In this document: positions 47,501 through 58,126 of the stretch, piece after piece
How the letters are laid out: each line of letters begins with the position of its first letter
Numbering within the stretch: position 1 is the first letter of the stretch
Assembly (NCBI GenBank): GCA_963921795.1
Contig: OY997640.1
Location: 10,042,737-10,106,736, forward strand
DNA length: 64,000 nt
Reading direction: 5' to 3'
From: Nannobrachium achirus
Taxonomy: Eukaryota; Chordata; Actinopteri; Myctophiformes; Myctophidae
Notes under the pieces: model-generated
The model's input: the letters and a program-made list of their open reading frames with translations, nothing else
The model's database searches: none
What the model was told of the DNA's origin: nothing
Program-made: the position numbers and the translations under genes

Positions 47501-47644
47501 GCTAGCGCTAGCGCTGGGGTCTGTAGACGTGTTGAAGACATTAGTTTCGCTTGAAGGCATGCAACCTTGCAACTACCTTTTAGCTACTTGCGGGGAGGGC
47601 CACGTGGAGGCTGTCTTCATCCCCCCTTTCATGGGATGTTGTTC
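44511..47644 (-). mobile_element. Complete or near-complete LINE insertion with TSDs
   Basis: Both edges carry the 13-bp direct repeat ccatgaaatacat (44498-44510 and 47645-47657), the target-site duplication of target-primed reverse transcription. On the minus strand the 3' end is a short (AAG)n tail rather than poly(A). Only about 103 bp precede the ORF and no first ORF is visible, so the element is either a single-ORF type or lightly 5'-truncated. Intact frame and intact TSD suggest a young insertion. Confidence 0.9.
44530..47541 (-). CDS. LINE endonuclease/reverse transcriptase ORF, 1003 aa
   Basis: A single uninterrupted frame. The N-terminal apurinic-type endonuclease (about residues 12-225) shows LQLNVEGL, LQETHA (Glu47) and YAGDFNSHH (136-141). 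Its last motif reads SHHRPSL (213-219) where SDHxP is usual, so one metal-site Asp is replaced by His. The reverse transcriptase core (about 430-720) shows KSGKSPGIDGI, GYRPISLL, GFRSGRSTTD, VFLDLTAAYDTVW (motif A), GVAQGSVLAPTLFN (motif B) and YADD (650-653, motif C). The C-terminus holds CDCGDPLQTVDHILISCP, a Cys-His motif common in the Jockey/I/R1 group; no RNase H domain was recognised. The role is target-primed self-copying of the element. Family placement is by motif only. Confidence 0.92.
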   Translation of the reverse strand: MSSTRLQTPALALAILQLNVEGLTTAKNTILEQLASRNDVTVITLQETHAENRNTLRVPGYTLAGYTSHKHHGIATFVHNDVAWSAAGHSPEGAEVEWISTKVQDINIVNIYKPPPSRLVPSSLPDVPTPAVYAGDFNSHHTEWGYSKSNADGDSLVDWASTVDATLLYDPKEPCTFHSARWNSYTNPDLAFAKWPNSQSLPVRRILDMFPRSHHRPSLITIPSVIQHVQGRDAKRWNFRKANWERFTQHVNRAAAGLPPPCSNNLNTAYESYCKVLMTAAKKNIPRGIRKAYVPCWDDECEDLLRAHAEAQNTEERDTAADELFGRLNVKRRQRWTEMVESIDFTHSSRRAWQTLNKLTGRSTTPAQCPITANSIASLLLSNGRFPNADKAFTRSTTARVHELLRAPGCNSDLSMDFLAHEMEQAIKCLKSGKSPGIDGIHAEFIKHQGKNATDWLRSFLSVCLRHLKLPKIWRRAKVIALPKPNKPSDDPKGYRPISLLCIPFKLLERLILSRITPVIDPQLPKEQAGFRSGRSTTDQVTLLCQDIEDSFQAGEKAGVVFLDLTAAYDTVWLRGLHLKLLETIPDKHMVSFIMETLSNRSFRLLTNNGQSSRVRKLNNGVAQGSVLAPTLFNIYIHDLPPTTSRKYGYADDLAILLNKPSWHAVEEGLSEDMTILSSYLKNWRLKLSVDKTVATMFHLNNREASRQINIMVDGTRLQSQASPTYLGVKFDRTLSFKLHLDSAKAKTTARSALIRRLAGTTWGATTRTLRISTEALVFTAAEYCAPVWCRSPHVKKLDTALNEALRTVSGCLRATPTPQLPVLAGIAPAEVRREGAMLALAQKAKKSEFHLLHQTVTERPQRKRLKSRRPFATHAQELLSNTPADTSRASWVKAKWKEQWRAAAPSRLHRYIDDPTDVPGEHLPRGQWTTLNRLRTGVGRFGASMQRWGLVDSAHCDCGDPLQTVDHILISCPKHRPPNGDLGLKNLDNETLEWLATTELRI

Positions 47645-48034
47645 CCATGAAATACATGGGAAAACAGAACGCGAATGGATAAAAAGGCTTCTTATTACAG
47701 AACATTAATTAATAGTAATAATTAATTAAGTATAGCACTTTGTGAAATCTGAATGATAGTGTATTTGTAGGGGGCTAATTAAGTCCCTCTGCCCGAACCC
47801 ATGTAAACACAGGAACATGACGGTCGGGTCTTGGTCTCTATGACCATGCGTGAGCTACGATGGGCTAAAATCGCTTTGGGAAACCCGGCCATTAACGCCA
47901 CACGTGAACACGCCGGCCAGCGTAAAATAAATGATCAGCACCATGCCAAACTCGCTGGCGTTTCCAAAAATGTGGAGCTCCCATTATAAACAAAACATTT
48001 TATACGCATATACTGTACAGTAGCTCCTTTTGGG

Positions 48035-48403
48035 TAGCCTGGCTGCCAGCCTGCTACGCTAAGTTCCGTGGATTTGTTTTGTCACTTTGCTTCTCAGTCT
48101 GGCCATGATTCAGTTGACTCGTATTTCCGATCATCACTTGTGACGTAGGCGACGTGGTTGCTGATTGGATGTTGTTCCAACGAATCAGAGTAGGGTTAGG
48201 GTAGCCACGTCATCAGCCAGCCAATATACACTGGTGTATTTGTCCCGCCCCGCACCACAGACCAATCGGAAGCCGCGAGTGGTTTCCAGATGTCCCACCT
48301 CCCCTTGGAGAAGGGAAGCTTTCCAGACTTGAGTAGCGAAGTGACAAAACCATGGACAAAACGAATCCACGGAACATAGCCTAGCAGGCTGACAGCCAGG
48401 CTA
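48035..48403. mobile_element. Foldback (MITE-like) element, 369 bp
   Basis: tagcctggctgccagcctgc and its near complement bound arms that also include ttccgtggattt / aatccacggaa. The centre has no ORF of note. Confidence 0.8.
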
Positions 48404-48410
48404 TCCACAA

Positions 48411-48830
48411 GGTCTTTTCAGTCTGCAGTCAAATACATTTGGGGGTCCTTGACATACTTTGGTGCAGTAGGTGGCAGTATGCACCCAGGCTTAAGGTTAG
48501 CTGTAGGCATAGCTTTTGTGAAGTTAAGGTTAGGGTTAGGGTTAGGTTTAGGTTTAGGCATATAACCGCGCCCACATGGTCGAAACACCTGGAAAAGAGG
48601 GAGTACTGATTGGTCCAGTTGCCATGCAGGGACCCTCAGGGGTCACTCAAGAGGTTTCAGAGGGGTCCCCTGAAAAATAGTTCAACCACTTTAATCCTAC
48701 TTTATACTTTAGATAATCAACACAAGCTCACAATGTGTATATTTTTGGAACACTTTTCTGGGGGTCCCTGGCAAATATACATGTGGGGGTCCTTGACATG
48801 AAAATGTTTGAGAACCACTGACCTATGAAG
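48411..48830. repeat. Composite repeat with hAT-like end
   Basis: The first part (48411-48560) matches 5605-5750 and contains a TTAGGG-like tract (48523-48560). The second (48600-48830) carries gggaccctcagggg and ends gtttgagaaccactgac, the complement of the cagtggttctcaaac end seen at 5351. Confidence 0.65.
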
Positions 48831-48890
48831 AACTATAGTGTTCATATAACTAGAAAAAGAATGCTCCTTGGACCTATGACAATCCATCCA

Positions 48891-48892
<2 letters not shown>

Positions 48893-48980
<88 letters not shown>
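48893..48980. repeat. (GT)n microsatellite
   Basis: About 88 nt of GT, followed by GTGC-type variants. Confidence 0.97.
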
Positions 48981-48984
<4 letters not shown>

Positions 48985-49107
48985 TGCATTTGTGCGCATG
49001 TGCGCACACGTATGTGTTCATTAATTAAGTTATATATTTATTTATTATTTATATAAGTCTTACTATATCGTTTTCCCAGTGTCTTATAAACCTCTCTCCA
49101 ATTTCTC

Positions 49108-49112
<5 letters not shown>

Positions 49113-49156
<44 letters not shown>
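49113..49156. repeat. (CT)n microsatellite
   Basis: An uninterrupted CT run. The next 300 bp (49160-49450) matches repeats at 26860-27100 and 52320-52610. Confidence 0.9.
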
Positions 49157-49159
<3 letters not shown>

Positions 49160-49769
49160 ACATATTGTACACATTTACATGACACTCTTATCCAGAGCTA
49201 CCTTATAACACTCATATAAGACACGTACAACAATGATCAATGCTTTATTATAATATTTGAATAAAGTTATCTGATTGGAAGGATAGTTTAAGCAAAGCGA
49301 GCGCAGACAGCATCAAATTGTTAAATAAGACATAGAATTGAGGCTTCTATCTCTCCTGAATGAATGAACTTCTTTGAAATAAAGTGTTAATATGACAGTT
49401 GACTGGTAGAGTATCAGCTTCATGCATATGAAACAAAACACAAAGGACCCGAGTCCTGACGTGTCTTGGTGTAATTGACTCCACCTTGGACGGCCAAAGA
49501 CCGTAAACTATGTTATTGCCACTGTCTGTCCCTCCGTCTGTCCGTCCATCTGTCCGTCTGCGTGAGTGTCTGAAATCGGTGTGTTTCAAATCCTCTAAGA
49601 AGCACGAATGCACTTGTTGTTTCATGACACACGTCTGTTGGATTTTGAGATACCGTGTGTAAGTGGGCGGGGACAGGAATACATGTGTACTGTAAATCCT
49701 GTGACAATCCATCCAGCAGGTTTAGATATCATGTTTATGAACAAAGTGTTGACGGACCAACTAACTGGT

Positions 49770-50060
49770 AACTGATATCATTAGAGCCCCACAACAAGGT
49801 TGGGATACCAATGTTATCCAATCAGGATTGAGAACTCACACAGGATACATTACAGTTTAAACAAGTGAAGTTGGAAGTGATGAGCAGACTGAATTGGAAC
49901 AGGAACACACAAATGAAGCTTATAAATGGTCCTGATTGGCTGAAATGTTGTCACCTCCTGAACATGTATTTTCTGTTAATGAAAGAGCTGGAGAGACAAG
50001 GAGATCCTTTTACTGAACAAAAAGCATATAGCAATGATTATTATCAGAATATAGTGCTTT
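49770..50060. repeat. Duplicon 'X', copy 3
   Basis: Shares the gagccccacaacaaggt to aaaagcatatagcaatgatta order with copies at 14260 and 24490, with small deletions. It marks the upstream part of the gene 3 duplication unit. Confidence 0.85.
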
Positions 50061-50213
50061 AACCTTTTAACAAGTTTTGTTTAAAAAAAAATACTTTAAA
50101 CTGCTTGTTCATGATGCTAAAAACGTCATTATCATGAAAATCACAAGTTGGTCATTGAAACATGGCTTTCACCCTGCTATACTTCACTCATCTTTTACCT
50201 CCCCTCCCCTCCC

Positions 50214-50215
<2 letters not shown>

Positions 50216-50260
<45 letters not shown>

Positions 50261-50385
50261 ATTTACATTCATTGTCTCCACCAGCCGAAGGCATGGGGGA
50301 GAGTATGCTTTCCCCTCCGTCCGTCCGTGTGTCCGTCCGTCCGTCCGTCCGTCCGTCCGTCCGTGCGTGCGTGCGTCCGTGCGTC
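50216..50385. repeat. (CT)n and (CCGT)n simple repeats
   Basis: CT run at 50218-50254 and (CCGT)n/(GCGT)n at about 50318-50385. The Arg/Thr/Asp-Gly ORFs here are repeat translations. Confidence 0.95.
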
Positions 50386-50469
50386 CTCGCAGTTTGTGAG
50401 CAGCTAATCTCAGTCGCCGTTGGCCCGGTCGCTGCCAAAGTGAGCACACACATTCCCTGGATGCCAATC

Positions 50470-51430
50470 TAGAACCTCTGCCCTAAATTTTTCAAATGGG
50501 CCTTTTCTAGCGCCACCTAGTGGCCGATGTTTGCAAAACACATTTCTGTGCACTACTCTTACAGATTTTGTCCAAAAATCCTACAAATCGGTAGGCAGTA
50601 TCTCGACAGTCATGTGATCGACACGGATCTGTCCGATTTTGCATATTCCATCCTGATTGGCTAAAATTGGCTTCCAAAGTTTGTAGGATTGAGCCGTTTT
50701 GAACAAAATGCCTCAAATCACAAACGCAAAGTGCAATTATCATGAAATCGCGCGCACACGTTCCCACTAGGCCGAGGAAGAAATGCCAATTATTATTTTT
50801 TAAATCAGCCTCATGGTGGCGCTATAACAGGCTGATTTGTGGTTTTACCTATAACTCCACCGATCAGTTTCAAACTTTGTAAGCGCACTCCTTAGAGGCT
50901 AAGGATAAACCTTTGCCCTGCATTTTTCACATCAGCCTTTTATAGCGCCACCTTTGGGCCGACTTATGTAAAACACATTTTTGGATATTACTCCTTGAGA
51001 TTTTATCCAAAAATCACGCAAATCGGTACACAGTATCTCTATAGTCATGTGATCAAGTCCGATCCGTCTAATATTTCATATTCCATCCTGATTGGCTAAT
51101 ATTAGCTTCCAAAGTTTGCAGGATTGCTCCGTTTTTGAACAAAATACCTCAAATCATCAACGCAGCTTGCGATTACCGTGACATTTGCCACACATATTCC
51201 CACTAGGTTAAGGAACAAATGCTACCTTTTTCACATTGGCCTGTTATAGCGCCACCAGCAGGTAGACTTTAGCAAAACACATTTTTGGAACACAATGCTT
51301 CAAATCATGCATGCAGCGTCCGATTGCCATGAAAGATCTAAGGTGAAGAACATATGCCACCCTTTTTACATTGGCCTATTATACAGTAGCACCACCAGGA
51401 CGCACGGCCTGGAGACCTGTGCTCGGAAGA
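50470..51430. repeat. Interspersed repeat with tandem 'tagcgccacc' blocks
   Basis: About four successive blocks start with ttatagcgccacc or ttctagcgccacc and continue with aaaacacatttttgga, ccatcctgattggcta and ttccaaagtttg segments. Related pieces are at 22165 and 40620-40860. No intact ORF. Confidence 0.7.
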
Positions 51431-51439
51431 GCACTGCTT

Positions 51440-52770
51440 CTAGTTCATATTGTAGACATTAACATGACACTCTTATCTGTCAACTGCAAACACTCCCTAA
51501 GACATGTGCACCATGATCAATCAAATCTTTATTATGATATTTGAATAAAGTTAAACAAGCTTAAGGGAAGTAATAGATAACATCATTTGTTAGATAGGAC
51601 ATTTGAATAGAGGCTTCTAGTATTCTTTACCTACAAACCTCTTTACCTACAAACCTCAATAATATGGCTTCAGTCCTGGTCAGGTTATGAATTAGGGCAG
51701 GTTAGACATTTGGAGATTTAACGAACTGTCAATCTGGATTTATACTTGAACTTGCACACCAGTGTCACCCACAATGAAGTATAGCAAATATTCATCTTTC
51801 TGTGAAGTCTGCAGTTTACCTTTGTAACGGCGTGAACTCTGCCTGTCTTTGTGCTTTGCGTTGTGTGATAGAATTCCACTTAAGTCTCCAACAAAGTTTG
51901 GCAGCAGCCATTTATTGACCATCACTGGCAATAAAGAGATATGGGCACAGTCAGGACGATATGGGCACAGTCAGGAGACAGAACTAAAATGTTAAAATAA
52001 AATACAAATTAGCGTGCGTGCACTGACATAAATACCACAATACAAATAAGTTACAAAGCACGACCTTTATACACATTGAGAAATTTGAACAAAGATTATT
52101 TAGTGTGAAAAAGTTATTTTCCACTTACCATGTGGATTCTCAAATGTATACTGTACACTCGCCAAGTCTACAGGGACACAAGGGCATTATCATGAATATC
52201 ACCAGTTCAGTTGGCCATTGATATTCCCGCTCTCTCACTTCATCTTTTACCTCCCGTCCTCACTTCTTCACTCCTCTCATTTTCCCTCTGTTCCTCTCCT
52301 ATCATTTACATTCATAATGTAGACATTTACATGACACTCTTATCCTACCTGCAAATACTCCTGGGACACGTGCATCATTATCACTTTATTATATGCTATA
52401 ATAAAGTTAACTGACTGGAAGGTAATTTTAAGCAAAGCGAGCATAGACAACATCAATTGTTAAATAAGACATTTGAATTGTGGCTTCTAGTTGCACTGAG
52501 TGAATGCACTTCTTTGAAATATAACAGTATTATCAAATATGACAGTTGACTGGTAGAGTATCAGCTTCATGCACATGAAACAACATATAAATTCACTCAT
52601 ACTGACTTGTCTTGATGCTATCGTTCATTGAAGAGCATCTTTACAACATGCTATAATGATCAAAAAGAAAGAACAGCCATTATAATATCCCGAAACGGGT
52701 GCAAAATAAATGCAGGGAATCTCTGTACGTTTGTACGCACTTCTGTAATCCACGTATTTTGAGAATTTGC
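51440..52770. repeat. 5' flank of gene 3, duplicated upstream of gene 2
   Basis: Ordered matches to about 23070-23160 and 26200-27320. A local insertion-like segment (about 51830-52190) is absent from the other copy. No gene seen. Confidence 0.7.
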
Positions 52771-52954
52771 AGCACAAGAAAAAACAGCCATGCTTCGTGT
52801 TGTGATGTGTTGTGAGATTGTAGTTGTGCTAGTTTTTACCAATGTTTTCCACCAGAATAGGAGGAGAAAGTATTCAGTAGTTTGCATACCTGAGAGGTCA
52901 CATCAGCCAATGGAATAGTGTTGATAAAGTTGGACATGGTGATTGGTGGTTGAA

Positions 52955-53037
52955 GGGCCAATAAGGCAGTGTGACTACATTTAAAAAGACTCCACTGTCC
53001 CACCTGGAGGACAGTCACTGGAAGATCAGTGACAAAC
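52955..53037 (+). promoter_or_regulatory. Core promoter and 5' UTR of protease gene 3
   Basis: CCAAT at 52958-52962 and a TATA-like tttaaaaa at 52980-52987, with the same spacing and flanks as the other two promoters. Confidence 0.65.
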
Positions 53038-53146
53038 ATGACTCCACTCATGTTCCTTCTGCTGCTGTGGGCTGGTGAGTATCCATGTTCTACTTTATAA
53101 TGATGATCATATTTTAAATGTCACTGTTCAGTTTCATTTTTAATTT

Positions 53147-53242
<96 letters not shown>

Positions 53243-56200
53243 ATGTGTGTGTGCATTTTACATTAATCATTATAATAATAATAATGATTAAATTAAAATC
53301 TAACCTCAGCTGTTCACATCACCTGTAATAGTTCTGCTCCCATGCATTCAATTGTTTTCTTTGTCAATTTGAGCAAAACAATTGAGTACCTGAGACGAAT
53401 AACAGTATAAGTCCATATTTTTATATATATATTTTTTTGGAAATATATATATTTTTGGATTTAGCAGACTGTAAACCACAAATTAGTCATTTTTAATCTG
53501 TTAAAATTGTTAATGCAATCCCCCCTCATTTTGTTTAATTGTCGGTTTTAATGTTATCTGCTCCCTTTCTCTGCTGAATATTGCTTGTACGGACTACACG
53601 GTTCCACAAACTGCTGGCGATATACTGTTTTTCCACTTTCCATACGTATTATGTCTTATAATTCCTAATATATATGAGTTAAGTAAAAACTATCGAATTC
53701 AACAAAATAAGAGGGAGTACATTAAGACTTTAAGAGATTAAAAACTTCTAGTTCTAGGACTTAGACTGTTATTCGTCTCAGGTACTCAGTTGATGAATGT
53801 CTTTGTCATTCTCCTACAGGTGTCACAACAGGCAGTGTAGAAAAGAGACTCATCAATGGTGTTGACTGTGATCCTGCTGAACGTCTGTACCATGTAAAAC
53901 TGGTAGCAACTAAGACGACAGCTACTCATAAACATACCAGCAGTTGTGGAGGATCTCTGCTCAATGATATATGGATTCTAACAGCAGCTCATTGTTGGGA
54001 GACTGACCCAGGATGGTGAGAGGATCACTGTTTATTTGATATTTATTTACACAAAAGTCCTTGTGTAATTGATGTATTTGACTTTATATCTTTTAGACAC
54101 TAATCCCATGACATTGGCCATGCAACAAGACAAGTCAAATACAAGATGGACTGTCTGAGTAGCCGATAGGAGTTTGAGTTATTCTGTTACAGATACCCTG
54201 ATCTTGATGTACTGATGATTCTCTCCTGAATATTATACAATACAAAGTTTGTTCAAAATGGACAAATGAAATAGCTATATAGCATGTAATAAACAGTACG
54301 CTATTTGACGTGTGGCTGCTGGTATTCAGACGGTGCTACTCTCGACAGTATTGAGACGGTACTAGTGTTGATTTTGGCAGCAACATTTTGATTTAGTTTT
54401 AGATTTAGTCTTTTGAATAAATGTTTTATTCGTTTTGGTCATATTTTAGTCACGTAACATGTTTTAGTGTTACTCTAGTTTTAGTAAAATATCATTTGAT
54501 TTTAATGGACTAAAATGTATTTTGGTGGTCCCTTGATGGCATCGTTATGGCAGATTTTACACTTGGTTGCATGCTGAAAAGAGATCTACAAGCTCACAAC
54601 GCATGTGTGCGTCGTTCATACACACGTATTTTGTGCCATTTAAACCTGTGCTGTGCTCATACATACAGTACAGACATAACACAAACACACACAGTCACTT
54701 GTAGGAGGGGCTGGCACTGCAAACAAATTATGACACTGGTAGTCATCTTTAGCCGTTTGCTTGTATATAAAAAGAATCATTGCAATGATCAAGATGTGAT
54801 CTCTACCTTTTACACTGGATAGGCTATAATATTTTGAAATGAAAACCTTCTTATCTTCTATTTTGGCAGGGGGCATGAAGCAGAAATAAATGTGCACCCA
54901 GGACCATCAACACGTGAAACAATCCAGGATAAAGACCACCACATCTTCAGTGATAAAGATGGCCACCGCCATGACATCATGCTGCTGAAGCTGCAAACGA
55001 TCAAAGGGACTCATAAGATTGACCTTCCAACCAACTGCCCAGATCAACCTTCTGCTTTTGCGTTGAAGTGGTTTGGTTGTTTCTACGGGGCAACGTATAA
55101 ATATCCACTTAAAGATGGGGATCCAATTAGAGTAGCAGGCCATGGTGCAACTCTACCTACAACCATTGGAGACAGTAAAGGTGAGTTATCAATCATCTTT
55201 GATTATATTGCTGTTCTAACTGTTTGAGAATCGCTTAATAATTAATGATTTTGATACCCTGTTAACATATGTTGTCTGTTTGTAATTACTATTACGGTAA
55301 CCCATTTAGGCCTAGAATTATTGAATGCTTTAACCAGTGAAAAATAGCAGATATACAAGCTCTGATCTGCTATTTTTGAAAAAGTTGTGAAAATGTGTGC
55401 AAATCTTTGAACATATGTATTTTTAAAGTGAACGTTTGTATCTCAAATTTTGCTTCTGGGGGGTCCTTGGAACTAAATATTTTGAGTTGGGGGTCCGTGG
55501 CCAAATACATATCATTTTGGGGGTCCTTCACATGAAAAGGTTTGAGAACCGCTGACATAGTAGTCTCTCAAGAACAGACTAACTGAGCTCCAGTTAAGTG
55601 AAAAGGACCTTTTCTCTGACGATGGCTGGCCAGATTGCTGACATAGAAACATAGGTTTTTCCAAAAACCTTAGAAGGATTCAAAAGACACTCATAGAATC
55701 AGGTCAAAATTCGAATTTTCATGATTTTTCAAAAATAGCAGATCTACAAGCTCGCAGCGCGCCACTCTGTGCCGCGCTGTGAGCTTGTATATCTGCTATT
55801 TTTCAATAGTTAAAGCATAAAATAATGATACACAATAATGTGTACCCGTTCTGTCATCTGTGAATTTTAACTGATTGTGGTTCTCAACAGTCGCACATGC
55901 AGATTCAGGATCTAGCAAGCTTCAATGTGCAGACATGAAGGTTGTCGACTGTCCCGCTGCCCATGTTGATGAAGGCCGCACCAAGGGTCCATCTCCAATC
56001 GAAATGGTCTTCTGTGGCAAAGACACTCGTCTTGTTCCCAATCCTGCTGATCTCTCTCATGTATGTGTAGATAATAACACTCAACTACTACATTCCAATT
56101 CTGTTCATGAACAGGGCTGTATTAACCATTGGGCCGGTGGGGCCGTTGCCAGGGGCCCTTGGCTCTCAGGGGCCCTTGGGAGAACTGGGCAGCGTGGTCA

Positions 56201-56749
56201 TTGACAATTTACTCAAATTAAATGTATACATTAATTACAAATCTAATGTGTGGGCCCCTCCTCTGTTGTCTACAGGTGCTTTATTGGCCCACAGATGATA
56301 ATCATGGCTTAAAATACGAGCTGGGTAGACTGCATCGGGAGGGATCGGGGTTATGATGGAGGGTGGGGGGCCCTAAAAAATTATTGGCCAGGGGCCCTCG
56401 CAGGGGTTAATCCGTCCATGTTCATGAATAACTGATATACATAATATAACATATGTTGTTTCAAAACTTTAATGCAATGAAGTGCTATAGGCTAATACAC
56501 CCCACAGAATCTGTAGAATACATTCGAATGTCAGTCACCAACATAACAGTTACATAGACTATTTATTCGTTTTGTTTATATTTGAATACCTCCAAATAAG
56601 GTTCAGAAAATATTAAATCATTTGAAAATGAATCCATTTGAGATTAAGGGCCCTATTTTCGTCCATGCTAAACCCTAAACCCATAAACTTCTTCACTTTT
56701 TTTTTTTACTATTTTGAAAAACATTTTAAAATAGGCCTACTTCAAATAG

Positions 56750-56819
<70 letters not shown>

Positions 56820-57003
56820 GCAGGGTGACTCAGGTTCAGCAGTGGAGCATGAAGTGACTGTGAAGAATGTCAAAGTCAAACACATTTATGGGGTGGTTGT
56901 TTCAGGTGAAGATGCAGCATGCGTGCATGCAGATAGATTCATGAATGTCTGCTATTACAAGGACTGGATCGAGAAAACCACGGGACTCAAATTCAAACCC
57001 TGA
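53038..57003 (+). CDS. Trypsin-like S1A serine protease 3 (297 aa, pocket Cys lost)
   Basis: Exons: 53038-53074, 53820-54015, 54870-55180, 55891-56060, 56824-57003. All have GT-AG borders and phases that match gene 2. The leader MTPLMFLLLLWAG is identical to gene 2, and the propeptide again ends KR(22), here before LING. Catalytic triad: His70 (LTAAHC), Asp113 (HDIMLL), Ser241 (GDSGSA). Asp235 corresponds to trypsin Asp189. The next-but-one residue, Cys191 in trypsin and Cys233 in gene 2, is Ser237 here (tgt to tct), while its partner Cys (DAAC) is kept. The S1-pocket disulfide cannot form and one Cys is left unpaired. Exon 5 is 8 codons longer than in gene 2 (insert VTVKNVKVK region). It may still be a secreted protease with altered pocket stability or specificity, or be starting to decay. 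Confidence 0.88.
53151..53240. repeat. (GT)n microsatellite in intron 1 of gene 3
   Basis: About 90 nt of GT. It is absent from gene 2, whose intron 1 is only 109 bp. Confidence 0.97.
55430..55560 (-). mobile_element. hAT-like repeat fragment in intron 3 of gene 3
   Basis: Contains several gggggtcc units and ends ggtttgagaaccgctgac, the complement of the hAT-like end at 5351. Confidence 0.55.
55730..55804. repeat. Short palindromic hairpin element
   Basis: aaaaatagcagatctacaag and cttgtatatctgctattttt pair, with gcagcgcg/cgcgctgt at the tip. A smaller collapsed copy lies at 55340-55378. Both are in intron 3 of gene 3. Confidence 0.9.
56112..56420. mobile_element. Non-autonomous hAT in intron 4 of gene 3
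   Basis: The 309-bp element starts CAGGGCTGTATTAACC and ends, on the opposite strand, CATGGACGGATTAACC. It is flanked by a perfect 8-bp duplication TTCATGAA (56104-56111 and 56421-56428), the hallmark length of hAT transposons. Gene 2 has the empty site (ttcaggaataaatgatac at about 30119), so insertion followed the gene duplication. Confidence 0.88.
56752..56817. repeat. (CT)n tract before exon 5 of gene 3
   Basis: CT repeat followed only by atgcag, putting the acceptor AG at 56822-56823. Confidence 0.95.
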
Positions 57004-57060
57004 AACATAGCAAAGTTGTGAAGTCAACTGAGCAGTGTTGGTTTCTCAGTCCTGATAACC

Positions 57061-57066
57061 AATAAA
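57061..57066 (+). terminator. Poly(A) signal AATAAA, gene 3
   Basis: Lies 58 bp after the stop, in the conserved gataaccaataaattgatgag context. Confidence 0.8.
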
Positions 57067-57726
57067 TTGATGAGATCTCAGATCTCCCTATGAGCAACAG
57101 ATGATTTGTGTGTTTTTCTTCTTTATAAAAATCTTTCCAGGTAAAATAGGTAACAAAGAAAGGAAGGGACTGATAATCCTCCAGACAGATGTTCTACAGG
57201 GGTGTTCACACTTTTTTTTTTTACTTTAGAACTACTTTTAAAATGCTAAACAAGATCTACCAACCAAAACATTATTGTAATAATTATTAATAACGCCCTG
57301 GCATTACATATAAGACACACATACTTGGAATGGAAAAAATACTCTCCCAACTCTGGGAAGTGATGGATTTTCACGTTCGATTGTTGCACACAGTTTTATA
57401 TAGTAGGCCTATAGTGTTTGTAATGCTACTGACGTTTGTACCAGCATGATTGAAAACAAAGCATTGAAATGTGGGTTTGCCTATAAGCCGGGAGCTGACA
57501 GCCCTTCTTGATGTCAATCAAGTGGCAGATGCCAAAACAGAAGGAGCTTTGTGATAGATATTTTAATACGTATTTTAATTAAAAGTAATTTAGGGTCATG
57601 GCATGTGGTCTTATAGCCTTGTAAACCACACTCTCCTTACTCATCGAATTCGAACAGAAGGTAGGAGGAGTCAGTTTACTATAGGCTAATGTGGTCTACC
57701 TGCACAGCCACATCTACTGGAAGATA

Positions 57727-58126
57727 GAGCATCGCAGCGGAAGTTGATTCCTGGGGTCACTTAATATTCCCCATTCATTTTCGCCATAGACTTTTACAAA
57801 AATATTTATAACAATTATGTTAAGCCTCGAACCAAGCCATCCAGGATGGAGGTGAATCATGACCATATAACCTTTTTTTCTATGAAAAGAACATTTTGAA
57901 AATCGCTAAACAAAGGGTAGTTATTAAATGTAGTATATCAAATAATGTAATATTAAAATATGTTTTCACATAGGATCAAAGGTTTTATGGTCATGATTCA
58001 CCTCCATCCTGGATGGCTTGGTTCGAGGCTTAACATAATTGTTATAAATATTTTTGTAAAAGTCTATGGCGAAAATGAATGGGGAATATTAAGTGACCCC
58101 AGGAATCCACTTCCGCTGCGATGCTC
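57727..58126. mobile_element. 400-bp foldback MITE with TA target duplication
   Basis: Ends gagcatcgcagcggaagt and acttccgctgcgatgctc flank long complementary arms (about 175 bp each), with TA on both sides (57725-57726, 58127-58128). The gene 2 unit has no insertion at the matching place (about 31420-31432). TA duplication suggests a Tc1/mariner-mobilised element. Confidence 0.88.

Larger units (their letters stand above)
44250..47836. mobile_element. Foldback element split by a LINE
   Basis: The left arm (44250-44497: gaccaagccccgactgtcatg..., gtttacatgggttcgggcag, tagccccctacaa) is the reverse complement of the right arm (47658-47836). Joining the arms across the LINE gives a foldback element of roughly 430 bp. 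The LINE therefore entered after this element. Confidence 0.8.

Noticed and set aside
44631-47554. ORFs on both strands inside 44.5-47.6 kb (for example 45845-46609 +)
   Set aside because: Shadows of the 1003-aa LINE frame on the minus strand.
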